From Endomychus coccineus (Eukaryota; Arthropoda; Insecta; Coleoptera; Endomychidae), in NCBI GenBank assembly GCA_958510875.1, contig OY294067.1, positions 264,032,180-264,096,179 on the forward strand: a stretch of DNA of 64,000 nucleotides, given 5' to 3'. Below are positions 1-13,600 of the stretch, one piece after another. Under the pieces are notes generated by a model. It worked only from the letters and a program-made list of their open reading frames with translations, ran no database searches and had not been told where the DNA came from. Each line of letters opens with the position of its first letter. The stretch's first letter is position 1. The position numbers and the translations under genes are program-made.

Positions 1-394
1 TTCTTTAAATTGTAAAAAAAACATACAAAATTTATGAAAAAAATTATTTATAACAAAAGGTATGTTAGATATTTCAACAAAAATTGTTGGCCATCAATTT
101 CTCTCAAATATGATACATTATTTAGTTTAAATTGTGTACATTTCAAACAGGTGTTCTGGAAAGGAAATACATTTTTTTTGGCATCGTTAGAAGGAGCTAA
201 ATAAATAGTACATTTTATTTAATGACGTACCCGAAAGAAACATAGCATTAAGTCAACAGTCAATAACGTTGGAAAGATTCAAAGATACAAGCAGCGTTAA
301 AAAACTTCCAAAATTAGGAATATAAAAAACAAAATCTCGTTACCATAAATTGGGAACTATTACCTATAATATCAAAATTTGAATTTTTATATGA

Positions 395-500
395 AAATTG
401 TAGGGTTCCTGGCAGTTTGTTGGGCCAGGTACATGACGCCCGACTAATTTTTTCAAAGCATGCTCAAGGTGTTCTATTAGATTCAAGTCTGGACTTTATA
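395..500 (-). pseudogene. Tc1-type transposase relic
   Basis: The minus strand reads SPDLNLIEHLEHALKKLVG, the third-Asp region of Tc1/mariner DDE transposases. Only a fragment remains. The rest of 1-390 shows nothing recognisable. Confidence 0.55.
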
Positions 501-604
501 GGAGTCATGTTCAAAATGCTATGTGGGTCGAACTAGATAAACTTTCGTGAGAAATGATGTGACCTGTATTTAAAATGAATATGTTCGGCTATTTATTATT
601 ATTT

Positions 605-690
605 TTCTTTATATGGACAAAATGTTCTTTATACCGACTTAAAATGTTCCTTTTAGTTTGACCTACATAGCATTTTGAACACAACTCAAT
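605..690 (-). pseudogene. Penelope GIY-YIG endonuclease fragment
   Basis: The minus strand reads CSKCYVGQTKRNILSRYKEH, the core of the GIY-YIG nuclease of Penelope-like elements. It points opposite to the Penelope fragment that follows. Confidence 0.6.
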
Positions 691-714
691 TGGTTTTGTA
701 TATAGGCAATTTCA

Positions 715-917
715 TTCATGGAAATTCACTGTCAAAATAGAAACAGATAAGCGGCTTCCTTTCTTTGATATTAACATTATAAAAGATGGTAATCGCTTGG
801 AATTCGACATATACAGAAAACCCACTCAAACAAATAGGTATACTCCTGCAGATTCAGTTCACCAATTAATTATAAAATATTTCCATTTAATAGTTCATAG
901 ATTATTGAACGTCCCTT
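715..917 (+). pseudogene. Penelope-like RT fragment
   Basis: Reads PFFDINIIKDGNRLEFDIYR, then KPTQTNRYTPADSVH and HRLLNVPLS, the C-terminal part of a Penelope reverse transcriptase. It is cut at about 917 by a Jockey-type LINE, which makes a chimeric reading frame. Confidence 0.7.
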
Positions 918-2192
918 TGAGTATTGGCTTTTCTGTGGAACTCTTATCTTTCATCACCTCATATCTTAGTGATAGGAGACAATTTGTCGTGGTAAATGGG
1001 CAGAGATCTGTGGAATATATTGCTTCTTCAGGAGTCCCCCAAGGATCAATTTTGGGATCACTATTTTTTTACATCTTTGTCAATGCTATTTCAATAGGTC
1101 TAAGTGTACTCAGTCTTTTATATGCCGATGATTTTAAAATGTTCTTTGTCATCAAATCCACATTTGATTGTTATCTACTTCAGAGAAGTCTTGATATGTG
1201 ATATGATGGTTGTATGGGGTTCAGCAAACAAGCTGTCTCTCAATGTTAACAAGTGCTGCGTTATGTCTTACACAAATAAGACCAACTTGACTATATTTGA
1301 TTACAACGTGGACGGACGGTACTATCCTTAAGAGACCCCGGCGTAATTTTCGATCCCAAACTATCCTTCATTTCTCATTTGGAGTATGTGATGGAGGCTG
1401 CTAACGACTACTTGGGTTTATTGTGCGAAGCTGTCATGATTTTTCAGACATAGACACGCTCAAATTGTTGTTCGTAACATTTGTACGATCTCGGCTTGAG
1501 TATGCATCTGTGATTTGGTTTCCTGGTTATGCCGTTCATAGAGATGCCCTGAAATCTGTTCAGCGCCGCTTTTTGAAGTACCTGTCCTTCAGGATAGACG
1601 ATCTTTATCCTATCAGGGGCATTCCTAATTCTTTCCTGTTAGATAGATTCAATATGTCATCCCTTTCTCGCAGACATAATTATGTACTCCAGGCCAGTTT
1701 GTACAAGTTGCTCAACAACCTAATTGACTGCCCCATGCTGCTGGAAAGAGTCAATTTCCTAGTTCCTCGGCTGAACTCACGGTCTGTAAATACTTTCTAC
1801 CTCCAAACTCCTCGTACTAACTTACTTAAATTATCTCCATTATTTTGCATGTGCCATGCCTATAACACCAATGACACTCGTACTAAATATGATATTTTCA
1901 ATTCTAGCCTAAAACAGATTGCTCGCCTACTGCGATGAAACAATATTCATGCTTTTCAGCTCTTTCTTTCTTCTTTTTCTCTTCGTACATTGCTGTGTTA
2001 AATATTTTTGGCTATTTTTTCTTTTTCTTTTTGATTTTGTCTCCTCTCGGACTAAAGTATAATTTAGGTTAATTAGATTTAATTTAGATAATAATTGTTG
2101 ATATATACATTTTCTTATGCATTGTCCTGATGTTTAATTGGGTTTATACCTGTTGATCAGTGTAAGATTAAATAAATAAATAAATAAATAAA
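918..2192 (+). mobile_element. 5'-truncated Jockey-type LINE
   Basis: Non-LTR reverse transcriptase pieces in three frames: SGVPQGSILG near 1030-1060, YADD near 1120-1131, then a C-terminal domain at 1423-1938 (RSRLEYASVIWFPGY). Two frameshifts separate the pieces, so it is inactive. The 3' end is a run of TAAA/AAAT units at about 2170-2192, typical of Jockey/CR1-type tails. It sits in the upstream intron of gene 1. Confidence 0.78.
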
Positions 2193-2596
2193 AGTCAACG
2201 TTAACTGAACATATTTTAAATATTACACCACTTCTCAAGAAAGTTTATCATTTTTAAAACACAGTGCGGACAAATATCTTTGTAATTTAGAAGGGAATTC
2301 CGAGTTACCTCCAGCTGACGGTAACCCCTTGTTTGCATTATTAACCCAGATAATATTTAAACACGTATATTTTGATTTCCAATTTAGTTTACTGTGATGA
2401 TGGCTACTTGGTAGCTGAAAGGTTCTCAGTACTTTAACATACTTTTCAGTTGATAAGGGTGAATATTTCTTTTTATAGTGTTATAGTGTGAACTCTTTTA
2501 TAGCTTATTACGTAACATCAAAGTCGCAAAATTATTATTTTCGATTAAATGGTTGGAAAAGGGGGAATAGGATTTCTATAAATTATAGGATCGTTC

Positions 2597-2672
2597 TTTG
2601 AATCAAAATTCTATTGACCTACCTGATTGTCCTACATAAGAGCTATCACAATCCGGTCATAATAATTTCCAA
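2597..2672 (-). pseudogene. Penelope GIY-YIG fragment
   Basis: The minus strand reads PDCDSSYVGQSGRSIEF, the GIY-YIG core motif of Penelope-like elements. The rest of 2193-2787 shows only a hammerhead-like relic near 2393-2440. Confidence 0.55.
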
Positions 2673-2786
2673 AATTATTTTTGTTTTTAGAAAACTCTTA
2701 TTGTTGATAATTTGTCACAAAGTAACGGCTTCTCCCATCGAATTTTAGAAATTAATTTACTTAGTGCTCACGTGCATCAATATTAT

Positions 2787-4453
2787 GTATTTATTTATTT
2801 ATTTATTAACTGGACGAACCCTTTTACAGTACAGTATAACAAATTTAATGAAATATAATGTATCGTAAAAAGAATAAAAATAATATAAAATAAAGAGTTT
2901 ACATTGCAAATATACACAGATATATACATACATTCGAAATTACATAATTTATCTATGTTGAGCCAGTTAAAGCCCTTCAAAATATTCCAAAAATTGAGAT
3001 TTGAATAATGATTTGCGGTAGCTAAAATACGAAAAAATGGAGAATGCATTAGGTAGTTTGTTCTGCTATATGGTATGTGAAATATATTAATATTAGCCGA
3101 GCGGGTATTTCTTTGGGGAATGCGGAAATTAATTTGAGATAGTAAATGAGGACAGTTAACTAACCCATTAATGAGTTTCAATAAAAATTTTAGATCATTG
3201 TGATTTCTACGTAATGTTAATTTTTCAATATTTAGAATAGATTCAACCAAGTCGTAATTGAAATTATAGTCACGAAATCTAATATTCATTTTATAGGCGG
3301 TAAATCTTAAGAACTTATGTTGTACCCTTTCAATCCTCATGCGATGGACATTATAAGGAGACCATATAGAAGAGCAATACTCAAGGTGCGGACGCACCAA
3401 TGCTGCGTAAAGATATCTTATAGAATGTTATGAAAATCGCTAGTAACTCTTTTTATAAAACCTAAGGACTTGAGTGCTTTATTAACTATAGAATCACAAT
3501 TTGCATTAAAAGTAAGCTTTCTGTCCATAATAACACCAAGATACCTTATTTCTGTTTTACTAGCTAAGATTATTGATATGATAATCGAATTCCACAAAAC
3601 CATTGGTTCCATATTCCAAAGTCAACACTAAGCTCCATCCCATTTTCGTTGCACCATACAAAAAGTTCTGTTAACTCTTTTTGAACTGTTAGAGCATCTA
3701 AAACAGCAAAAGCAAAAAATGACATATCTTGAAAACATACTTTATATCGTTGATGAAAAGAAGAAACAGCAATGGCCCTAAATGCGACCCATGAGGCACC
3801 CCCGATGGAACATTAATTTCTTCAGAAAAAAAAGTTTTTAGCTTTACTATTTGTTTCCTGTTGGCAAGGTAGCTTTTCCACCACTCCAATAATGCCCCTT
3901 GCATACCTACTGAGTATAGTTTTGAGATCGATAGGTCATGATTTATGCGGTCAAAAGCTTTACAAAAATCGGTGTATATACAGTCTACTTGAACCTTCTC
4001 ATGTATAGCCCCCAAGACAAATTGTGTAAATAGTAATAAATTAGTCTCGGCAGTTTTCCCTTTGTAAATCCATGATGTTCATCAATTATTATATGTTATA
4101 GACTAGAGAAAAATGTTCCGTTACTATGCTCTCGAATTCGAATAGCTTCGGTATACATGATCAAATAGAAATTGGTCTGTAATTTTTGATGCCAGTTTTG
4201 CCACCGCCTTTATAGATTGTGGTTATAAAACTAAATTTCCAATTATCAGGAAAAATGCCTACCTCCAAAGATTTATTATACAAAAAATACAAAGGTCTTG
4301 ATAAAATAAAAATGCAATTAAAAAAAAAACCGGTGATATTCCATCAGGACCCGGACCCTTGCTTGAGTTCAACTTGCTTATGGCTGAATAAATTTGACCA
4401 AGTGTGATATAAAGATTACTTGTTAAAACATAATTTATATTATCTACATACAA
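2787..4453 (-). mobile_element. Jockey-type LINE relic
   Basis: Minus-strand pieces: NSSKGPGPDGISPVFF near 4370, then RT with SGVPHGSHLGPLLF at 3780-3830, then KTEIRYLGVIMD at 3500-3560, then a C-terminal domain at 2795-3400 (RPHLEYCSSIW). The tail reads as TTTA units on the + strand at 2787-2805. The region that should hold YADD is lost and frames are broken. The C-terminal domain is clearly related to the LINE at 918-2192. Confidence 0.78.
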
Positions 4454-4558
4454 ATTGAAATTTAAGTAAATACTTTGAACGTGTCCAATTTTATGTGAGA
4501 TATAATAGTTTCAAGTCAGATCTTATATACGTTGAGCTGAAGATTGTTTTTATTTCAG

Positions 4559-4658
4559 GTTTATGTTTCAACAATAAAGCTGTCAAAGTTGAATGGGCTA
4601 GACCACGTATATACAGCAAGCAAAATCGATTGGCCTCGCCTCCATCCACTTTTTGCCT
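4559..4658 (+). CDS. Gene 1 exon: end of RRM3
   Basis: 100 nt, acceptor TTTCAG at 4553-4558, donor GTAAGT at 4659. Entered in phase 1, left in phase 2. It encodes the last beta strand of RRM3 (VKVEWARP) and a basic Ser/Pro stretch. Equivalent exons are 85 nt in gene 2 and 58 nt in gene 3 with the same phases. Confidence 0.82.
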
Positions 4659-7600
4659 GTAAGTACCAACACATGATTTTCAAATATTATCTTCGGAAGG
4701 AATAAAACTCAATTTTACACAAAACTTTTAACATTTAATTTAAAAATGATGACAAATTGTTTCACCACACTGTGGCATTTTCAAAGCAAGGAGTTATCAA
4801 CTAAAGCTAAATCTAAAAGTATGTCCTTGAATATCAGGGATCAGAATGTGGTACAAATTGAGGGATGGGGGTGGATAATGGTGGGAGTGTGTTTACAAAA
4901 TTGTTAACAAGCGGTGAATTATATGTATCGATTTGATCATTTAATATTACATTATTATTGTTTTTTGAGTGTTTCAATATTTCTATGGATTCTAATATAT
5001 TAAGTTTATGTCCTTTTTCCTGAATATGTAGAATATCGGGATTAAGGGTGAAATTGTGGTTATGTTCTAACAGGTGATTTGCGTAGAGTCCTCTTTTTTG
5101 AGCCTGTAACTTCTCAAATGTTCCTTGAACCTTACGCTGAAAATGCGTCCAGTTTGTCCTATGTACAAAGCACTACAGTCATCACATCTCAGTCTGTAAA
5201 CTCCAGATTTCTTCAATTTATCTTTTTTAGATTTCTAGTTATTAATATACGAGCATAGGTTGTTTGTTGTTTTAAAGGCGACGTTTTATTCTGTTTTTTA
5301 AGGAATTGAGATATTTTAGTGAATGTTTACCTAAATATGTTAGACATGTGAAATTTGATTTTGTATTATTATTAATTTGCGGATAGATTACGTTTAAGGC
5401 TTTTTTATTGAGTTTATTTTGTAGTATTTTATTAATTATCCTGACATTATAACCGTTATTTTTGGCAATATCTATGATTCTGTTTAATTCCAAATGGAAA
5501 TTATCTTCACTTAATGGGACATTAATTAATCTATGTATCATACAATTATATGTTGCTAGCTTGTGTGATTGTAGATGTAAAGAAGTGTTGTGTATTGTGG
5601 TATCTGTGTGGGTGGGTTTGTGATAAATAGCGAAAGAAAAGTAATTATTTGTATGTGAAATGGTCAGATCTACAAAGTTTAAGGACTTGTTGTTTTCCAT
5701 CTCTAATGTGATTTCTATATTTGGGTGTAAGTTGTGGATATAGGTGAGAAAAGAATTCAGCAGCATATAATTGTATGATACATAGATTAATTAATGTCCC
5801 ATTAAGTAAAGATAATTTCCATTTGGAATTAAACAGAATCATAGATATTGCCAAAAATAACGGTTATAATGTCAAGATAATTAATAAAATACTCCAAAAT
5901 AAACTCAATAAAAAAGCCTTAAACGTAATCTATCCGCAAATTAATAATAATACAAAATCAAATTTCACATGTCTAACATATTTAGGTAAACATTCACTAA
6001 AAATATCTCAATTCCTTTAAAAACAGAATAAAAACGTCGCCTTTAAAACAACAAATAACCAATGCTCGTATATTGATAACTCGAAATCTAAAAAAGATAA
6101 ATTGAAGAAATCTGGAGTTTACAGACTGAAATGTGATGACTCTTGTGCTTTGTACATAGGACAAACTGGACGCAGTTTCAGCGTAAGGTTCAACGAACAT
6201 TTGAGAAGTTACAGGCTCAAAAAAGAGTACTCTAATTACGCAAATCACCTGTTAGAACATAACCACAATTTCACCCTCAATCCCGATATTCTACATATTC
6301 AGGAAAAAGGACATCCACTTAATATATTAGAATTCATAGAAATATTGAAACACTCAAGAAACAATAATAATGTAATATTAAATGATCAAATCGATACATA
6401 TAAATCACAATTTTGTAAACACACTCCCACCATTATCCAACCCCATCCCTCAATTTGTACCACATTACATTCTGATCCCTGATATTTAAGAACATACTTT
6501 TAGATTTAGGCTTTAGTTGATAACTCCTTGCTTTGAAAATGACACAGTGTGGTGAAACAATTTGTCAGCATTTTAAAACTAAATGTTAAAAGTTTTGTGT
6601 AAAATTTGAGTTTTATTCTTCAACTTCCGAAGGTACAGTATACATTTCTTAACTATAACTGAATAAAACGTCAATTACATGATCAGTTTCAGAACATATG
6701 GTAGATAAGCTGCCCTATGTAGAATCTGAACAATAGAAGGACTGTAAAATTAACATAAAACAGTGATAAATGTCAATTCTTCTTTTCACAGATCTTTGCC
6801 TCCGAAGATGCGTCGACACGTCCAAGAGTATATAGCCGGAAAAACGTCAGATACAACCTCATCAAGTAGCAGCTCCAATTCTCCACCGCATAAGAATGTG
6901 AGTCATGCATACCTAAAAATAAACTAGAAAGATTCGTAAACAAACTTGAAATCGAAGGTGACATTTTCGCACGACCATAAATGCAAGAAACGTGAACACC
7001 AATGTTAAAGCCGTCAGATTTGTAGACCCGCCCAATATTGCCATCTCTTCTATTCTCTAACAATGTTGTACTGGTTTTGTTGCCCTTGAAATCCCTTGCC
7101 TTGCCATCCCAACAGCAGGTAACGGAACAATAATTGACTGACTAGTTGCAGTGTTATCTTCGGAATAAGTCTACTATCTTTTTCTATTTCCAATTCGTTT
7201 GCTTTGAAGTGTTTACTGCGCTAATAAAAAAAGGGAGATTTTGAATCATTTTATGGCTCTGTTCTATTCATGATTCCAATAGTTTTTAGGCTATAAATAC
7301 AAATACGTAGTAGAATCTTGGAGTTCAATCCAATATAATAAATTAACATAAAGAAATATTATTTTAGTAGAAACCAATAACTGAAGCCCTCCGCGTAAAA
7401 AGGTTTCATGCCACATTTAATTAGTTTCAAGAAAATTGAGTTTAAAAGTTATTTTAAATCTGGTAAATCCAGTTTAAGGGATATTTTACCTTTAATAACA
7501 ACATTAATAGGAAGAATAGTATACTTGAAGATATAGAAAAATAACCAGGTTGTTTTCTTAATGAGCTTTATTGAAAAAAATGTGACTTACATCCTTGTTA

Positions 7601-10600
7601 CATAACATATTTTACTCATAGTGAACAACTAGATTAATCGCTGTAAAATCTTCATCCATATCTTCTGCAATATCATCATGGGCTTCAGAATTTTAAAGTT
7701 GTAATTTTTTTGCACCTACTTCTGAGGAAAACTCGTGGTTTACTTCCGGTATATAAGGTAGTAAAAGAGCCAAGTTTTTCAATTTTTTCTCTTTTAATTT
7801 AACTGGCTCTGTGTATTTTCGTTTAAGGCTATCCGCTAGAGATACTTTTCTTAAACCTCTCTTACCAGTATTAACATTTTTAGAACTTTCGTTCAGTAAG
7901 TGCTTTATTTTCATTATGTTTACATTATCTTTATCGAACCTAAACACACATACTTTACTAAACAAAAGAGAATCCTTATCATCTGTGACTTTTTTCTTTG
8001 TAATATTGTTTTCCAAATCTGATGTCTGCATTACAGCAACATCAAACGGATTGTTGCGCTTACAGTTTTTTACGGCATTATACCGAGCATTTGGATCATA
8101 GACAGTTTTCATATTTCTTTTTGTGTTTTTCAATCATGGCGAAATCTCTATCAGATGGTAGGTGGGTATGCCCAACTACCAAAAATCGATGTTTCATCGA
8201 ATCAAATGAACCCTCTGCAATTAACTGCCTCCACAAGCTTATTACAACCCAATTTTTATTCTGACCACCACAGTTATCTGTATAACAAGCAGGTGCTTGG
8301 GGAAGTGCATCATGCTCTTTAACATATTTATAGATAATGCTGCAGATTTCGTCACTGCCTTTTTTAGTATTTTCACTCCACATGTACATAAAACCTTTGT
8401 CCTTAACACAATCGTGTATTCCTAAGTTATAAACCCAGGCTTTTCTAACATAAAAGGCCGGCCCTGTTGTTAAATTAGGCATAGGTAGTGTCTGCTGTAA
8501 GACAAACGATATTATGTATGTATCACGGGATTCTGCATGTTCAACTTCATCTTTTAAACTTTTTTGCATTGCTTCAGCACGTTTTTGATATAATTCGAGT
8601 TCTACTTGCATTTGCCTACAAACCTCTGCATTTTCTTTATTATTTTCCAGTATTGCATGGAATTCGTCACAAATTTTACATGTGTCACTTTTAGGTAGTT
8701 TAAAGCCGATGTTAAACTCTGAACAAAATATTCTTCTGTACTTGTCTTGGCTAACCGGTCCAATATTTATTTCCTCGCACCAAGGCCTATATCATGGTAT
8801 AATGACGGTATAGTTAAGTCATGGTCGATATAGGTTTTCCCTGGTTTTTTTTTGCGACTATAGTGACTGGTGTACTATGGGATACTTTGGATGTAATCTC
8901 TGACTGACTGACAAGCTTCTTCAGGAATCTTGTTAGCGTAATTAGAATGTTTGCCCCTTTGATCTAATTTTGGTATCGAACCATCAGTCATTTGCCGATG
9001 CAATAGCTTTATTCGTTTTTGACAATTTTGTGAATCATGAAATCCCTTCTTACACAATTTAATGTCAATTCCATTGATCTTTACAAAATATTGAAAAGTA
9101 AAATTTCTTGACGAAACCATTTTTTTTGTCTTCTTTGGGTACTTTCTTTTTTTAGGTAACTGCTTCATATTACAAAATAAATAAGTATTTTGTTGTTTTT
9201 AGGGGGGCCAGGTAGCTCAGTGGTAGAAGCATCGATCTTCTAATCACTGTGGCTGTCGGTCGCGGGTTCGAATCCAGCGACTGCGGAATTTTTCCATGGC
9301 CCGAGAAAGTGGTGCGGCAAGATACATTGGGCTGTCAAGCCCAAGTGTCATCGTGACAGCCCTGGTTGCACTCGGGAGAGAATCTACTTGGCCGGAGAGA
9401 AACTGGCGGTAGATTCAGCAAGCAACACCTCTTCGCGGTTCTCGAGACAAGTAACCCTTCGGGGCCAAACTAACGTTGCCACTGCAAAAGATCCGGTGAA
9501 CTGGGCACCGCATACATTTTCACCTCTAAAACCACGACCCCGTGCCTTCTTATCCCAGGGATGCTGGTCGGAACGGATTCACGGACGTGGTAGACACATG
9601 CGGAAGGCCAAACTTGAACGAGGCCGGCGATGGTTCGTAAACGTAGCTTAGGCTAACACGAGCAGGCGAGTGGGGCTATTCCTCATGAGTCAGGGGGAAT
9701 AGCTAGCAAGTACCGTGCCTGTTGCACCATAGGTAATGCAGGTTCTCGCTTAAAGTAACCTCGGCCTGCCTGAGCAGGGGCGAAAAAAGGTACCGCTGCG
9801 AAACGTCAGGTATACGGTGCACCACATGTCGTTTACCCATAAAAACCACGGCGCAGTGCCTTCTTATCCCAGATGGCTGGTCGGAACGGATTCACGGCCG
9901 TGGTAGGCTATTTGAACGAAAGCCGAACGTTTACTCGTAGCGTTCCTGGTGAAACAGGTAATTACGAGGAGGTGGAATTGACCATAGCCCAGAAGGGGCA
10001 GTATATGAGTCTAGCAAGCAAGCTCCATCTTGGGTATGCACGGGACAGGGTCCTATGTATGCCTGAGATGGGACCGCCTAAAGTAGTCCCGCCGGGGGAG
10101 AATAAGCTGCCTCTGCGTGGGTATAATGCTGCACCACATGGCTTTACTCATAAAGTCCGGTGTCTGTGCTTCTTATCCCAGATTTCTGGGCAATTGATTC
10201 GCGGCCAGAGCAACAAATGTGGAAGACCGATGATAAGAGGTCGACGGCGACTCGTCAAACGGGAGCTGTTATAAATTATAACACTAACACGAGTAGACAG
10301 GGGGAGAGGGGCCCAGACGGTCCAAAACACCGTCTCCTCTCCAATTAAGGCGTTGGTCTCTGTCGGGCAGTGGCGTGCTGTTTATGTTAGGGGAGGGCAA
10401 GTCACTAACAGGTCTAGAGTCCACTGGACGGGCAGGCCGAGGGGACCGAGGTCCTACCCCACAGTTATCAACGTGCCCTGGTTGCAGGATCCAGCCTACC
10501 ACACGAGGTGGAGTGTTTAGTGGGTATATCTGAGGTGATTAAGTTCGGGACTCAGGGACATCCACACTACCTTATGGGATGTTACAGGACCATAAGGTGC

Positions 10601-13600
10601 CCGTAAAGGGTTTCAACCACCTCGCACCCAAAAAAAAAGTATTTTGTTTATGAAGATCACCCGGTGCCCAAAATTGTTTCAAAATATTTTCTTCGCTTCC
10701 TTGAAGCAACGCACGACAGTTGTTTTTGCAACCACAGGAATAACCTAAGGTCCTTGGTTCTGTTTTTTTGCCTTTTCTATTGGTATAACTTGAACCTAGA
10801 TTTCTGCGAATTTTTCTTAATGTCTGCTTCTCCATATTTCTTTTCTTCCATCTGCTTTTAGGTGTCTTCAGGAGTTGCGAGATCATCACAGCGTTTTTTC
10901 GGTATCTAGAAACAAAACAATGTTGATAGAATGCCTTAAAGCTGATAAATGAAATATAATTACATAATATTTCCAGCAAAAAGGTAGTATGCCATATTAT
11001 AAGCCTCCAAATCCGCAAAGGTAAATAAGAAATATTTTCAGTAAAAGGTTATGTTATATGCCACAAAAATTTTAAAACTCACCTGATCTGCCTCAGATGA
11101 CGAAGAACTTTCACTACCATCACTTTCACAATAGTCTTTATCCTTTATACAATCTTCTGAATTCCACACTTCATCAATTTTATCTTCAGAATCACTTGAA
11201 AAATAATAATTTAAACGAGATGGTCCAGCACGTTTGTCAGCCATATTGGTGGCTTATAACCTTATTATGATATTTTAATTGAAATTACAGGAATCTTAAC
11301 AAGGCTATGTCACGACAGCGGCCCCATTTTTCTGACAATTTCTTAAATAATTTGTATGTGGCTAATATCTTTGTATGGAAATCTACCGGGCGAAAAAAGT
11401 CGGATATTCAAATATTGTGACTTGTATCCTTATTACGCCAAGGGCTTCAACTAGTCTAAGTTTGATTGACTAGTCATTACTTTCCTGGGAAAAGTGAATA
11501 TAAATTTACATTTAGTTCCTCACATATTTTTCCAATTCTTTTTTATACATTGAAAATCATGGCTAATGAAGCATGTTTTCATAAGAAATTTAGTTTTATG
11601 TTTCGTTTTCGCCTAGTAATAATAATTAGGAAATAGGTATTCGTATTTTTCTTGAAGGTTTGGAGTTATAGGCATAGGGAAAGACCTCACTGGATAAATA
11701 GTTCCACAACTTCGCTGTTCAATAAAAATTAAATTAAGTCTGGTAGCAAGAAGTTCGGCAGGTCTCGAGTTTGACAGTGAAGTGGTGCCTAGTTTGAGCT
11801 CGTCAAGTCCGCCTATCTGGTATCTCCCGTGGTAGAACAACAGATGAGATTTCTGATGAACACCGACCATGGAAATATCTATAGAAAAGGGAGAGATCTC
11901 CCACCTTTCTACGATGTTCTAGTGAGGTCAATGAGGTTGTAAGTGTGACTACAATCAAACGAATAGCTCAAATTTGGGAAAGGGCTAATTACAACATACA
12001 ACCGATAATAAAACGGCTCATTATGCAAATTCTAGAATGAAAGTGTTACATGTACACCTTGTCTGAAATAAACATAAAATATTCCAGGTAAATAATCCTA
12101 TTAGTAAACAAATAATTACATATAAATACGTGTTCTTGCATTTTGATGTGAGGTTTATCGAAGTAGTTGTAATAATGGATTGTTTTTGATAGGAGATAAA
12201 AATGTATGTATAAATATATATATTTTGAAGCCTTGAAATGTATTTTTCCATAGCGTCACAAACTGATTGAATGAGACCATTGCGAAGTGAACATTCCTTT
12301 TTAGAATTTCAAGAAATTATGAATATTTTATTAATTTCAGTCACCAATGAACACCATACCTCCAGAGCAGAATATTGGTCATTACAGAAACAATTTAAGT
12401 GAGGAAACTATATTTGGGAATCAGGTAAATACATAATAGCTACATAAATATTGTTCAATCAACGTTAACTTATGAAAACTTGTTTTTTTAGAAAATAGGG
12501 AATGAACAGAATGAAAGAAAATACGTAAATTAAATAACTATCAACCATTGATTTTCACTAACTTAATAAATTAATGTGACTAGTTTCGCTAATAGCGTTG
12601 GCTTCTTCAATTATAGTATGTAGTACTAACTAGTGCAACCAGTCACATTTATTTATTAAAGCAGTAAAAATCAAATTTTTTATAGTTATTTTATCTAAGT
12701 ATTATCCTCATCAAATTACGTAGGAACACGACATAGAATAATATAATTTAAGTAACGGTGTTCCATTTATTTTCTCTGTTCGAAGCTCTGTGAATAACGA
12801 ACTCTTGTTGTTTTTTTATCTTGAGACCTCGAAATATACTAACTAACACGTAAATAACTATCTCGAGTCTAATAATAAACTAACTAATACCCTCACCCGT
12901 TGGAACCGAAAATAAATCGCAAATGATTATAAACATATAAAAATGTTCTTTGTCATGCATTGAAAGTTTATTCGAATTGATATATTATGCCTTACTAGAG
13001 TCGCAGTTGTAATCTGTCAAAGTCGACCGTACATCGGTTCTAATTTTCCCCTTAATTAATGGATTAATGATTTTCAATTGTAACTCTGACCACTACAGCT
13101 ATTCTCACCAAATTTGCCTCATGTACTCCCTAAATAGATACCTATTATTTGACATTAGAAGCATTTGACAGGGTTGCTTCCCTTTTCACACACTATTTTC
13201 TATGTCATTGACCATTTTGTTGATTCCTCGATCAATTTAGAAGAATTCTTGCCAAATTAAATGGAATCAGAAGTTTAGATGAAGATCTGAAATGGCTACC
13301 TTTACAAGTAAAATGGCTATTATATTGAATAGTTGTATGTTCAGTGAAAAGTTGTAAAAACAACTATTATTGTGTATAATGTTTATTTCTCGCATTTGAA
13401 AAGAATGCTCCATATCTGTTAGACATTCTTGGTCCGAAAATTGGCTTTACGTTGAAACTCGAGTATTTTAAATTGAATGAGGAATCAACAAAATGGGTAA
13501 CGTAGAATATAGGGCCATAAAGCTCCTATTTTCACCAATTCAACGCAATTTGTGGAATTTAAAATCCGTACGACGAGTAGGAACCGCATTCTACTCTACA

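Noticed and set aside
797..1201. A single 134-residue protein gene
   Set aside because: It is a chimera of a Penelope fragment and a Jockey-type RT fragment created by insertion.
9201..9285. Functional tRNA gene
   Set aside because: Boxes A and B are present but acceptor and anticodon stems do not pair well, and it is the head of a 1.44 kb insert with a poly(A) end.
11613..11870. Minus-strand 85-residue protein
   Set aside because: No recognisable domain or splice context; probably chance in a decayed repeat.
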